Part shown: piece by piece, positions 9,312 through 17,644 of the stretch
How positions within the stretch are numbered: the stretch's first letter is position 1
Layout: each line of letters opens with the position of its first letter
From: BJGV01 sp965205785
GTDB taxonomy: Bacteria; Pseudomonadota; Gammaproteobacteria; Burkholderiales; Nitrosomonadaceae
NCBI GenBank assembly: GCA_965205785.1
Contig: OZ242188.1
Location: 1,240,001 to 1,304,000, forward strand
Length of the DNA: 64,000 nt
Reading direction: 5' to 3'
Notes under the pieces: model-generated
Told to the model about the DNA's origin: nothing
The model's database searches: none
Seen by the model: the letters and a program-made list of their open reading frames with translations, nothing else
Program-made: the position numbers and the translations under genes

Positions 9312-10060
9312 AGGCCTTTCCGTCTATTTTTTAGGAGTTTTGGCAGACGCAGTAGCATGCCAAAAAATAGTCGGGCATGCATATAGAAAATTAGGCAGTT
9401 ATCATAAACTAATCGAAAGTGGGATAATCCGTGCTCTGGGTAGATTACCCTTGTTGGTATTTGTACCAATGGCTGTCCGGTCCAGTACCAGCGCACAATA
9501 AATTCGATGTCATACTCCATTCGGTTCCCGAGCTTCTCTTTATTAATCAGTCCCAAGCTTTGTGGCACTGGATAGATTCTAAATCCACACATAGAATCCT
9601 TAATCGACATTGAAAGGGTGTTAATCCATACCCAGATATGAGTTGCGTAGCGTCCGAAATAGCGGTATCTAGGTATTGTTTCATCATAGAGTGGGTAGCC
9701 TGCTATTAGTGCGTCGGGATGTTTCTTCATTATTTCAATAAAACGAGGGATATCATTTAGATCGTGCTGAGCATCTGCATCAATTTGTAGTGCATGACTG
9801 AACCCTGCTTTTTGTGCCATATTAATACCTGTTTTTATTGCAGCACCCTTGCCTTGATTTGTTAAGTGAGTTTGAATCTTCATGTTGGCATTTTCTTGTT
9901 CAAGTTGTTTCAGAGTTTGGCAACATCTTGTATCACTGCCATCATTAACCATAATTATTGAAAGATTTAACTTACTTAAATTTTCAGTCAGATAATCCAA
10001 TTTCTCAGGATGGTTATAAACTGGAATGATTGCACATAGGTTAATATTTTCTGTAGGCAA
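9308..10060 (-). CDS. Family 2 glycosyltransferase (glycosyltransferase half of ApeJ)
   Basis: A 250-residue GT-A fold glycosyltransferase similar to dolichyl-phosphate mannose synthase. It shows AIIPVYNHPEKL (residues 10-21), MVNDGSD at about 36, and the DXD-like nucleotide-sugar/metal motif QIDADAQHD near residue 94. There is no obvious C-terminal membrane helix, so it is probably peripheral. It would attach a sugar to the lipid anchor or the polyene. It begins two bases after the AMP-ligase stop and ends in a four-base overlap with the acyltransferase gene. Confidence 0.85.
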   Translation of the reverse strand: MPTENINLCAIIPVYNHPEKLDYLTENLSKLNLSIIMVNDGSDTRCCQTLKQLEQENANMKIQTHLTNQGKGAAIKTGINMAQKAGFSHALQIDADAQHDLNDIPRFIEIMKKHPDALIAGYPLYDETIPRYRYFGRYATHIWVWINTLSMSIKDSMCGFRIYPVPQSLGLINKEKLGNRMEYDIEFIVRWYWTGQPLVQIPTRVIYPEHGLSHFRLVYDNCLIFYMHARLFFGMLLRLPKLLKNRRKGL

Positions 10061-10061
10061 G

Positions 10062-11765
10062 TTAGTTAGCTCCCGTAAATACTACACGGCCACTTGAGAG
10101 TGAGCGATCTTTTTCTGTGTAACGAAAGGTTGCAACATTTTTTTCTTTATCCCACCTGATAGCCAAATAAATTTTTTCTCCAGGTAGAATGATTTTCTGG
10201 AACTTAAGTACCTCAAGTCGGAGAAATCTTTTGCCGGAAATACCAAATAGTTCATTACAAAAATGCATGACCCATTGAATTTGTACTACACCCGGCAAAA
10301 TCGGTTTTCCCGGAAAATGGCCTTCAAGGTAGTGCAAGTTATCCGGTACGAATAATTGAAGAGTATATTCTCCAGATTCATTATCTGTTGAAATGTCTAG
10401 GATCTTCGGCAGGAGTGAGCGGGGTTTATCGTCAAACAGCGTTTCTAATTCCTGATTCGTAGTTTTGCCTTGCTGAGTAACCGGAAATTTTGATACAAAA
10501 CGCCAGTATCTTGGCCAGGCAACTTTCTCTATATTTTTTTCAAATAAGGGCATGAATTCCTGAATCATGGCAGGTTTGCCTTGATCTACCAGATGTTCAT
10601 TTCCGTTACTAGTTAGCCGGATAACAACTCCCACTCTTTTTTTGTGTTTATTTAGTTGTAAAGCCTGTACTTTTGCTATCCAAGGATGTTTCTTGAGACA
10701 TGATTCAATGGCATTAATTGAGATGCGCTTTTCTCCTACCTTTATAATTTTATCCGCGCGACCTAAGAGTGAGAATTGACTATCACTATATATTTCACAT
10801 AAATCCTCGGTCACGTACCAGTCATTCTTTACAGCGGCCGGCGAGTTAACCGCAAGCTTGTTATTATTCTTTTGTACTCTAACACCATTTAGGGGAGTCC
10901 AGTACTCTGTAATATTCTGGTTTCTGTGGGCCACCGCTCCGGTTTCTGTACTGCCATACACCTCCGTTACTATTGCCCCAGATTTTTTTCGAACATCTTT
11001 TGCAACCAAACCAGATAATGGCGCACCTGCTGAAAAAATTATTTTTATAGTTTTTTGTAAATCAGGAATTTCAGGAATATTTTCAAGTAATGTGGGACTG
11101 GAAATAAGCGTTATATTAAATTGGCGTATTGAATGAAGCTGCTCAAAATGAACTAAATTAAGATTAAAAAAAGCCCGTCCAGTTGTTAAAGGCCAAAGCA
11201 AAAGAAAGGGTAATCCATACATGTGGTTATGGGATACTGTCCCAACCGTCATAGTATTTTTTAAGTCTGCTCCCCATTGATCTTCCAGTATTCTGATTTC
11301 TGCATTTATCTGATCAAATGTTTTATAAACAGCTTTAGGTGCGCCAGACGATCCTGAGGTAAACATAATTAAAGCTAACGGTTGATAATTATTTCTAATC
11401 TTATCAACGTTAGTGTCCTGTTTAGATAAATCACGAGGAGGAGGGTAATCCTTCCCAGAAAGTTCTCCGATAAAATAATCCGTTTCCATCTCTACCGATC
11501 GTAATGTGGAATCAAGGGTATTTACCGGGATAACAGGTGTCTTACCCATACTCCATAGCGTTAAAATAAGACATAGAAACTCAATTTTGTCACTATGGTA
11601 AACGGTAACTTTTATCCTATCTATCCTACGTAATTCATTGTGTAGGGCTTCTAGCCGTAATTGAATTTTTTTCCAGGTAATGGGTTTGCCGTTCATCAGA
11701 TATGCGATGATATGGTCATCAGAAAATTCTTTGGTGCTAAAGGGCAAGGGAAGGGGCTTAATCAT
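10062..11765 (-). CDS. apeH: AMP-dependent ligase fused to ApeI/FabZ-like dehydratase
   Basis: A 567-residue two-domain protein. Residues 1 to about 450 form an acyl-AMP ligase: the P-loop-like FTSGSSGAPKAV (about 145), EVYGSTETGA (about 280) and GRADKIIKVGEKRIS with the catalytic-lysine region (about 350). Residues about 470-567 are a hotdog dehydratase with GHFPGKPILPGVVQ. It should load an aryl starter acid onto an acyl carrier protein and also supply the ApeI dehydratase activity. In other clusters these are apeH and apeI as separate genes, so this is a natural fusion. It overlaps the COG4648 gene by eight bases. Confidence 0.87.
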   Translation of the reverse strand: MIKPLPLPFSTKEFSDDHIIAYLMNGKPITWKKIQLRLEALHNELRRIDRIKVTVYHSDKIEFLCLILTLWSMGKTPVIPVNTLDSTLRSVEMETDYFIGELSGKDYPPPRDLSKQDTNVDKIRNNYQPLALIMFTSGSSGAPKAVYKTFDQINAEIRILEDQWGADLKNTMTVGTVSHNHMYGLPFLLLWPLTTGRAFFNLNLVHFEQLHSIRQFNITLISSPTLLENIPEIPDLQKTIKIIFSAGAPLSGLVAKDVRKKSGAIVTEVYGSTETGAVAHRNQNITEYWTPLNGVRVQKNNNKLAVNSPAAVKNDWYVTEDLCEIYSDSQFSLLGRADKIIKVGEKRISINAIESCLKKHPWIAKVQALQLNKHKKRVGVVIRLTSNGNEHLVDQGKPAMIQEFMPLFEKNIEKVAWPRYWRFVSKFPVTQQGKTTNQELETLFDDKPRSLLPKILDISTDNESGEYTLQLFVPDNLHYLEGHFPGKPILPGVVQIQWVMHFCNELFGISGKRFLRLEVLKFQKIILPGEKIYLAIRWDKEKNVATFRYTEKDRSLSSGRVVFTGAN

Positions 11766-12333
11766 TTCCTCTACCTATAATCTTAATACGAATGAAATAT
11801 TCTCCTGCAAGCATCAGACCAATCAGAATATAAGTAATAAACCCGTTGTATAGTACCCACCACTCTTCAGAGTAAGAGATACTCATTACGGATACTCCGC
11901 CATTTATAAGAAAAAAAAGACACCAGACCTGAGTTACTCTTCGTGTATAGACAATAGCTTTTACCGGCATATCAGAACGATGACGACGAGCTATCCTTTC
12001 AATAATAGTAGGCGGATGGAATAGGCTGATTGAAAAAAAAATGAAAAATATAAGATTTACCAGTGGAGGATAGAAATAAAGACCGAATTTTAAATCTGTC
12101 ACAAAAGTGAATATAGTGATCAGGACTGCGGCAGCAATCAAGTACAGTGACATTCCTAATACACTTTCTTTTTTTTCTCCATATTTGTTTGCAATTAAGC
12201 GTAGGATGGCGACAATAAGAAGTAGAAAGGCAATCATTCTGGGTTGGAATTCGTTCAGACCTAAGTAGATTAAGAACGGATAGAGTAGAAAGATTAACCC
12301 TGTACCAACTCTCAATAATGATGTTCTAGTCAT
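11758..12333 (-). CDS. COG4648-type integral membrane protein of the APE cluster
   Basis: A 191-residue protein with about six predicted membrane helices (starting LLRVGTGLIFLLYPFLIYLG) and a positively charged cytoplasmic loop (RIARRHRSD) before the last helices. Proteins of this type are conserved in aryl-polyene loci between the ACP and ligase genes, which is apeG by order, but have no assigned reaction. It overlaps the ACP gene by eight bases at its start and the ligase at its end, so it belongs to the coupled operon. Confidence 0.75.
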   Translation of the reverse strand: MTRTSLLRVGTGLIFLLYPFLIYLGLNEFQPRMIAFLLLIVAILRLIANKYGEKKESVLGMSLYLIAAAVLITIFTFVTDLKFGLYFYPPLVNLIFFIFFSISLFHPPTIIERIARRHRSDMPVKAIVYTRRVTQVWCLFFLINGGVSVMSISYSEEWWVLYNGFITYILIGLMLAGEYFIRIKIIGRGND

Positions 12334-12577
12334 GCGTTAACAGTTCAGAGACCTTATTAATAATGTCTCCAACAGTTCTTATTGATTTAAACTCTTCTGG
12401 TGGAACTTTTTTTCCGGTATAGGATTTCAACTCAATAATAAGATCAATTGCATCAATACTGTCAATGTCCAGATCGTCATATAAGAGAGCATCTTCAGAA
12501 ACAGAGTTTGGATCAATTTCAAACAGATCTACTAAGATCGTAGTAACTTTCTGATAAATTTCGTCTCTGGATTTCAT
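12326..12577 (-). CDS. apeF: Acyl carrier protein
   Basis: An 83-residue acidic helical carrier protein with DDLDIDSIDAIDL, in which the DSI serine (about residue 40) accepts 4'-phosphopantetheine. It carries the growing aryl-polyene chain between ketosynthase, reductase and dehydratases. A second carrier protein is encoded three bases upstream. The phosphopantetheinyl transferase at 14835-15542 is the obvious activating enzyme. Confidence 0.88.
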   Translation of the reverse strand: MKSRDEIYQKVTTILVDLFEIDPNSVSEDALLYDDLDIDSIDAIDLIIELKSYTGKKVPPEEFKSIRTVGDIINKVSELLTHD

Positions 12578-12580
12578 GCT

Positions 12581-12847
12581 TTAATTTCTGTCCTGGATCT
12601 GACTCTCAACAAATAAGGCTAGGTTGCTGACACTGGAGAAATGTCGTTTTGTCTCCTCTGCTTCCGCATTTAGTTTAATACCGTAACGTTTTTGAAGTGC
12701 AACTCCCAGCTCCAGTGCATCGATAGAGTCAAGGCAGAGTCCATCATTGAACAAGGGCTCTGAACTGACAATATCATCCACGGCAATATCCTCAAGTTCG
12801 AGGGCATTAATAATAAGTTGTTTTAACTCGGTTTCAAGTGATTTCAT
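12581..12847 (-). CDS. apeE: Acyl carrier protein
   Basis: An 88-residue carrier protein when started at the ATG at 12847 (MKSLETELKQ). An upstream in-frame TTG at 12886 is open but would lie deep inside the acyltransferase gene, so I prefer the ATG, which still overlaps that gene by 14 bases. The phosphopantetheine site is the serine in CLDSIDALELG. Two carrier proteins per cluster are normal in APE systems, one usually for the starter and one for extension. Confidence 0.86.
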   Translation of the reverse strand: MKSLETELKQLIINALELEDIAVDDIVSSEPLFNDGLCLDSIDALELGVALQKRYGIKLNAEAEETKRHFSSVSNLALFVESQIQDRN

Positions 12848-13610
12848 GTTTATTGATCTGTAGTTTTGTTGCAAAGAAATTTTCAAGATAGCGGGTCAGG
12901 TGCCTTGCTCCCAAACTGGGATTTGTTGCCATAAAATTATCAATGTTAATATCATTAAGTACTTTAAACGTGAGGTGAAATTTACGTTCCGGGATATGGT
13001 ACCACTTGTGTTGCTTACTTAAAGTTAAAGGCGTGCATTCTATAATCACAGGCGTAGGAGCAGATTCTGACCGGATAATGATATTAGCTGCTCCTCTTTG
13101 GAATATGATGTCCTGGCCGGGCCTGGTACGGGTTCCCTCTGGAAAAATAATTAGTGTGCTACCTTGTTCCAATGAAGTTTTAGCATTATCGATCAATGTG
13201 TCCGCACTATCATTAGTGATATATCCGGTAAGAGTGACGAAACCGCGCATAGCCGGGTTTTTCATCAGACGACTTTTTACAATACAGTCTGCATTGGGAA
13301 TAAAAGCAATAAGAAACACAACATCAAGTAAGGTGGGATGATTGGCAAGTACCAATATACCCGGTCGCTGTAATTTATCTAAACCAGTTATCTTCCACGA
13401 TAATATTCCTAGTAAACGCATCATTTGTATAAAAATCTGAAAAGTCCGGTGAACCAGCTTGCGTGTTCGTATTTGTCTTTCAGCTAATCCTCCCGGTAAC
13501 AGATAAAAAATGGGTAATGCTATGAGTGGTATGAATACTCCACCAATGCCAAATAGTGAAAAAGCAATAGCGGTAGCAAAAAGTCTCCAGTAATAATTAA
13601 GTGTTTGCAT
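12834..13610 (-). CDS. 1-acyl-sn-glycerol-3-phosphate acyltransferase-like (PlsC family)
   Basis: A 258-residue membrane-associated acyltransferase. A hydrophobic N-terminus (about residues 10-45) precedes the HX4D motif NHPTLLD (about residue 93) and the FPEGTRTRPG substrate-binding block (about residue 157), both diagnostic for PlsC. The frame stays open to a TTG at 13622, but the ATG at 13610 (MQTLNYYWR) leaves a 12-bp gap after the preceding stop and is the better start. It corresponds by order to apeD and would build the glycerolipid-like anchor of the aryl polyene. Confidence 0.84.
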   Translation of the reverse strand: MQTLNYYWRLFATAIAFSLFGIGGVFIPLIALPIFYLLPGGLAERQIRTRKLVHRTFQIFIQMMRLLGILSWKITGLDKLQRPGILVLANHPTLLDVVFLIAFIPNADCIVKSRLMKNPAMRGFVTLTGYITNDSADTLIDNAKTSLEQGSTLIIFPEGTRTRPGQDIIFQRGAANIIIRSESAPTPVIIECTPLTLSKQHKWYHIPERKFHLTFKVLNDINIDNFMATNPSLGARHLTRYLENFFATKLQINKHEIT

Positions 13611-13622
13611 GACTACCCACAA

Positions 13623-14327
13623 TTAATTCCTGGCTAATTTCCAGGTGGCCTCATTGTGATTGATCAGCAATTTAGCCTTGTCTGATGAAAGGAATTCAAT
13701 AAGACGGATTGGTAACTGCTCAATATTATGTTTATCCGGGTGCTGTGGTAACTGCGTAAGTGTAAGAGGAACACCTTCTGATTTAGAAACTATAAAACTA
13801 ATGGCGTAGGGAATCTTTGGTAAACTCCATTCATCCTGATAGACTTCCGGCAAGGTTACGTCACAAATTACACAAAGTACCTTTTTAGCTCCAGATAACA
13901 TAATTCCGTTAGCCTCGAGTAACACTGGCACTAATCCTTCCTGGCCTGCTGCAATAGTGCTTATGTTAGAAGCCAGGCCGGTCTGTATGGACAAAATACC
14001 ACAAATTGCATTGTGTACAGCCAGGCTAAAATGCATCGGTGAAACTGGCTGATCATCTGCCAACTCATTGAGCACTTTGGTTGTTCTCTCTATATCCCCA
14101 TGTTGCGAACAATATACAATTGGCATATTTTTGTTATTCGTCAGATGCTTGAGTATTTCGCTTCCACAGGCTCTTCCAAGCAAATTAAGTCGCCGACGTA
14201 ACATAACGGGAATCTTAGTAACATCAGGTGTTTCAGATATTGTTAAAGCTTCTAATTTGTCAGTATGGCTACCAGAAGTAGCAGCCTGCCAGCCAGACCA
14301 TTCAGAAATTACGAATGAAATTGCCAT
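13623..14327 (-). CDS. apeC: Beta-ketoacyl synthase-like N-terminal domain protein (chain-length-factor-like)
   Basis: A 234-residue protein resembling only the N-terminal half of a ketosynthase (Ketoacyl-synt_2 type): YCSQHGDIERT, then SPMHFSLAVHNAICGILSIQTG and later SGAKKVLCVICDV. The Cys-His-His triad of a working ketosynthase is not present, so it is likely a partner or chain-length factor for the ApeO-type ketosynthase. It is the first gene of the operon; the ATG at 14327 is preceded by AGGAC. The promoter should lie in the 120-bp divergent gap to the right. Confidence 0.78.
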   Translation of the reverse strand: MAISFVISEWSGWQAATSGSHTDKLEALTISETPDVTKIPVMLRRRLNLLGRACGSEILKHLTNNKNMPIVYCSQHGDIERTTKVLNELADDQPVSPMHFSLAVHNAICGILSIQTGLASNISTIAAGQEGLVPVLLEANGIMLSGAKKVLCVICDVTLPEVYQDEWSLPKIPYAISFIVSKSEGVPLTLTQLPQHPDKHNIEQLPIRLIEFLSSDKAKLLINHNEATWKLARN

Positions 14328-14449
14328 TTGTTTGTCCTGATGCGCTGTTGTAGTTAAAATTAGTTAGTTATTGTATGAAACAGGTAAATATTAGTTAATT
14401 TTAACAGTATTGTTGGGGTTTATGGTAATGAAGAGTTTTCTGTTTTTTT
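14328..14449. promoter_or_regulatory. Divergent intergenic region, APE operon and phosphopantetheinyl transferase side
   Basis: The AT-rich gap separates the start of the APE operon (minus strand) from the rightward YbjQ-like and phosphopantetheinyl transferase pair. Both promoters are expected here. I could not identify convincing -35/-10 boxes or an operator by eye. The right end contains ATG codons at 14422 and 14428 that lead into the T9 tract described for the next gene. Confidence 0.4.
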
Positions 14450-14869
14450 TTGATGTCATCGTTCATTTTTTGTGCAGAATTACAGGCAGAAGATACCAAA
14501 CATTCTTTTTTTATCCAGGAAGCTTTGAATTCAAAAGCATTTGAAGGGCGCCTGAGCAAAGGAATTAGTTTTTATTTTGGCAGCAACAAACCAAATCAGG
14601 AAATAATCAGTAACCTCGGTAATTTTTCTGCTCAGAGAAGAACCAATTCATTTAGACATATGTCTGACCGTGATACATGTGAATGGGCGTTTTTATCGGC
14701 GTTATTATCTTTGCAGAAACGTGTGGTGGCTAAGGGAGGGAATGCAGTAATCAATATCCGAAGTTTTTACAAAAAAGATGAGATGAGTAGTGAAACAAAA
14801 TTTGAATGTCGAGTTGGTCTATTAAGGACTAGCGTTGCACTCGAGGGTACAGTTGTCTCACTTGATTGA
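14450..14869 (+). CDS. Small exported protein, YbjQ-like / 'excinuclease subunit'-like, with T9 tract at its start
   Basis: The frame encodes about 139 residues with DTCEWAFLSALLSLQKRV and GGNAVINIRS, a pattern resembling small periplasmic YbjQ-type proteins often mislabelled excinuclease subunits. Starts available in this frame (TTG 14450, ATG 14453) give only half a signal peptide. An ATG at 14428 opens a perfect signal-peptide beginning (MKSFLFF) but is out of frame; removing one T from the nine T at 14443-14451 joins it to LMSSFIFCAELQAED, a full signal sequence with a cleavage site. It is therefore either switched by slippage or carries an assembly error. It overlaps the phosphopantetheinyl transferase frame. 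Confidence 0.6.
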   Translation: MMSSFIFCAELQAEDTKHSFFIQEALNSKAFEGRLSKGISFYFGSNKPNQEIISNLGNFSAQRRTNSFRHMSDRDTCEWAFLSALLSLQKRVVAKGGNAVINIRSFYKKDEMSSETKFECRVGLLRTSVALEGTVVSLD

Positions 14870-15542
14870 TAAAGATTTTGCATCTATTTATGTGCTGGAA
14901 GATAGTGCGGAATTTCCTGTTTTAGCAATTAATCAATGTTTAAACCTGCTCAGTAAATCTGAAATAGAGCGTCATAAAAAAATAAAGAATCCAAAGAGAC
15001 TCCGCCAGTTTGTAATATCCCGGTTCTTGTTATCAGAAGCTATATATCGACAATTAGGAGTAAGAATAACAATAAATTCATCCCTCTCTGGACAACCCTT
15101 TATTGTTGAGCAACCTATATTCTGCAGTATTTCATATAGTAATTATTCTATTGCAGTTGGTTATAGCACTTACGGTGCAATTGGTGTAGATATAGAAAGA
15201 CATAAGCAGAGGAATATGAATAAATTGGTACGTTATTGTTTTCATACAGATGAGATCAACTATTTTAATACCTTGGTTGAGAGCGAGCAGATAAAATGGT
15301 TTTATCAGAAATGGACACTCAAAGAAGCAGCAGCAAAGGCGGATGGAGATGGCATTAGCTTACGTACTCTTGGCACAATGATTAATGAAAATGATACAAA
15401 CAAGGTTACCTCAATCCATGCGAATCACAATTATTCGCTAGCTTGCGTACATCACAGCGATCAACAGATCCAGCTGGCACATGTTAAAATCAGGAACAGC
15501 TCACCGTGGATAGATTTTTCCTTAAAATATTCCTCAAATTGA
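14835..15542 (+). CDS. 4'-phosphopantetheinyl transferase, Sfp/AcpT type
   Basis: An enzyme of about 235 residues with the two hallmark blocks of the Sfp superfamily: GAIGVDIERH (Mg2+-binding Asp and Glu) and WTLKEAAAKADG (WxxKEA.xK). It transfers phosphopantetheine from CoA to the DSx serine of carrier proteins, and the divergently encoded APE carrier proteins are the likely substrates. There is no ATG before residue 130; the usable starts are TTG codons at 14835, 14853 or 14862, so the exact N-terminus is uncertain. It overlaps the upstream gene by up to 35 bases, suggesting coupling. Confidence 0.87.
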   Translation: MHSRVQLSHLIDKDFASIYVLEDSAEFPVLAINQCLNLLSKSEIERHKKIKNPKRLRQFVISRFLLSEAIYRQLGVRITINSSLSGQPFIVEQPIFCSISYSNYSIAVGYSTYGAIGVDIERHKQRNMNKLVRYCFHTDEINYFNTLVESEQIKWFYQKWTLKEAAAKADGDGISLRTLGTMINENDTNKVTSIHANHNYSLACVHHSDQQIQLAHVKIRNSSPWIDFSLKYSSN

Positions 15543-15588
15543 AATTTTGATGATAGGTTTGTTACTAAATATTTAATAAAGAGTTTAT

Positions 15589-16141
15589 ATGAAAAAGATA
15601 ATTTTAGTTTTTATTTGCATATTTATTGCTGGTTGTGCTTCAGATCCAGAAAAACGAAGACAAGTTGCCGTCGCTGAGTCTAGTTTAATGAGGCCTACAA
15701 TTAAGTCTCTAGAATCATTTGATAATTTCAAATTAACTGATATGATTTTGGCTTCCTCTGTTGAAGCAAAGCCAGAGAAGGTGGAAGTTGCAAAGATTCT
15801 TGAAATGAAGCTTAAGGCTAAATTAGATCCATTAATTAGCGGTTGGAATGCCAAATCTGGTCAAGTAGAAAATGGACGGACAGTAGAGATTCAGCCAAAG
15901 GTCATTTCACTGAGAGTGATTAGTGGTACTACAAGATTTTTTGCCGGAGCATTTGCAGGGCAGTCAGAGATTCGTATGGATCTTGTGCTGGTTGATAGAG
16001 ATTGGAAGAACACGTATTCAGAGAAGCGCTGATTCTTTTGCAGGAGCCTGGTCAATTGGCATGACAGATAAAAGCCTTCTTGATTATATTGTAGATATTG
16101 CCTACCAATATCTGGTTGATAATTACAAAGAGGCAAAATAG
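15589..16141 (+). pseudogene. DUF4410-like lipoprotein, frameshifted
   Basis: The first frame (15589-16032) encodes a lipoprotein with lipobox FIAGCAS and a body ending in GAFAGQSEIRMDLVLVDRDW. It then stops early at 16032. The next frame (+1), from about 16017 to 16141, continues with ADSFAGAWSIGMTDKSLLD and a C-terminus that reads naturally as the end of the same domain. The join lies between about 16005 and 16035. The pattern (secreted, GQSEI..., GAWSIG.TD) resembles DUF4410. Either the gene is decaying or one base is wrong in the assembly. Function unknown. Confidence 0.6.
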
Positions 16142-16213
16142 ATTTGAATTAATACAATAGAGTACGTTATGCAGCTGCATCTTATTAGTTTTAAGTCTGA
16201 AGAGTTGATACTA

Positions 16214-16240
16214 AATGTCCGCTTTGTACCAAAAATGAAT
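16214..16240 (-). repeat. Degenerate hairpin repeat copy 1
   Basis: It shows TGTCCGCTTTGTACC followed by AAAAATGAA, matching the left arm and loop of the family in reversed orientation, with a decayed right arm. It is the only copy left of 30 kb. Confidence 0.5.
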
Positions 16241-16266
16241 ACTTAAGAAATGAGATCATTATTTTA

Positions 16267-16961
16267 TTAATTGGGTGCAAACTTGTCATACTGGGGAGCA
16301 AGGGCTCGTTTCTTCACTGCAAGAATCATTCTGGGAAGAATCCTAACAATAGCCCGGTTAATTATCCAGGCTGGTAGCCAGCCTCCAGAATTAGCCTTAT
16401 GGTAATACCTTACTAAGGTACCTGTACTATTTTTTATAGGCCGTAATTCCCAATACCCTGAATTTACAGGCACCGATATTCCTCGTCCTTTTCTAATAAA
16501 AGATTCTACGTTTTCCAAGGCCCAGTTAATTCGATATGATCCCTTACCAAATTGATCAGGTACTGTGCTTAATCGAATAGTGTAATAACGATCTGTAATT
16601 GGAATAGGAAAGAAATCTAACTGCTGAAATACTGACACTTTAGTTGGTTCATCTCTCAGAACAACTGTTTCAGTGATATAGGGCATAAACTCAGGGTGAT
16701 GTTTGTAGTCTGCTAGTACAGCATTTATACGCCAGGGGGCGCTGAAATCTCTGTAGTTACAAACACCTCATGAATATCAGAATTATGTTTTTTTTGGATA
16801 TATACATCTATACCATCATTATTGTTTACGAGACTCCATCCTGCTGTGGGCGTTGTATTCCCAGATATTGTTGTTAATGAGTAAAGATTCTCGCCTCTTA
16901 TTGGAAGACATGTCAGAGAGAGATAAACAAGTAAGGTAAAACGTGTAAACAAGATGCTCAT
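16267..16961 (-). pseudogene. START/SRPBCC-domain exported protein, frameshifted at a C5 run
   Basis: The N-terminal part (16961-16725) has a signal peptide and a START-type opening (GWSLVNNNDGIDVYIQKKH) and stops just after ISAPPGV. The second frame supplies WRINAVLADYKHHPEF, leading straight into MPYITETVVLRDEP (16686-16267), the usual continuation of START domains. The junction is a run of five C (coding strand) at about 16733-16737; changing its length by one base or by minus two restores one frame of about 230 residues. These proteins bind lipids or hydrophobic ligands; no substrate is apparent. An intact relative lies at 35617-36333. Confidence 0.65.
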
Positions 16962-17644
16962 AAAATGGGCGATAAAACAAATAGTTTTTACTATAAAAAG
17001 CTTCTAGCTTATATACAGGCGCCTAATAAATAAAGCCACAATAATAATTATTAGCATTGCTTCTTGTAAGATAACTGTCCAAATGTCAATTTGGAATTAA
17101 TTATGGACGATTACATTTAGCTTCCAATAAGATCCGGTAACAGCCAGTGATTTCGGGGGTAGGGATGGGGGTATCTCAAGAAAATATAGGCGGCTAATTT
17201 CTATCCAACAACATGATTAATCAGATATTAATGGGCTTGGGTTCGATTCCTGCCGCCCAAGGTTCCCAGAAACTGTTGGCAATCAACTATAGCCAAGCCA
17301 TTTTATCGGTTTGACTGTTTTAGTGGTAAGCGGCGCATTTGTCCTGAAATCGACTGGAAAATTGTGGTATAAACAGACACGAATAAAAAAATCATACCGG
17401 TAACAAATGACAGGCAACCGGATCAAAAAAGAAACCAGGGGATGATCGTATAAATCAGAAGTAAGATAAAAATGGTTAGAGGGCGATTATAGCTCTTTAT
17501 TTCCCTTTTTTCCTGCTATGCATGTAGTAAGTCTGAAGGCAGCCAGTCTGGTTATTACTGTACTACAACTGAAGAGAGCTGCTAAGAGCAATAGTATTAA
17601 AATAAAAAGTAATAACGATTACTTTCCGGATTGAAATATATCGT
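16962..17644. other. Gene-poor intergenic stretch
   Basis: There is no convincing coding frame. It contains the presumed promoter of the potassium channel and a tRNA-arm-like string near 17231 that does not fold into a tRNA. Nothing else is recognised. Confidence 0.5.

Noticed and set aside
17225..17265. tRNA fragment (GGGTTCGATTCC string)
   Set aside because: No acceptor, D or anticodon arm can be built around it, so it is not reported as a tRNA or an att site.
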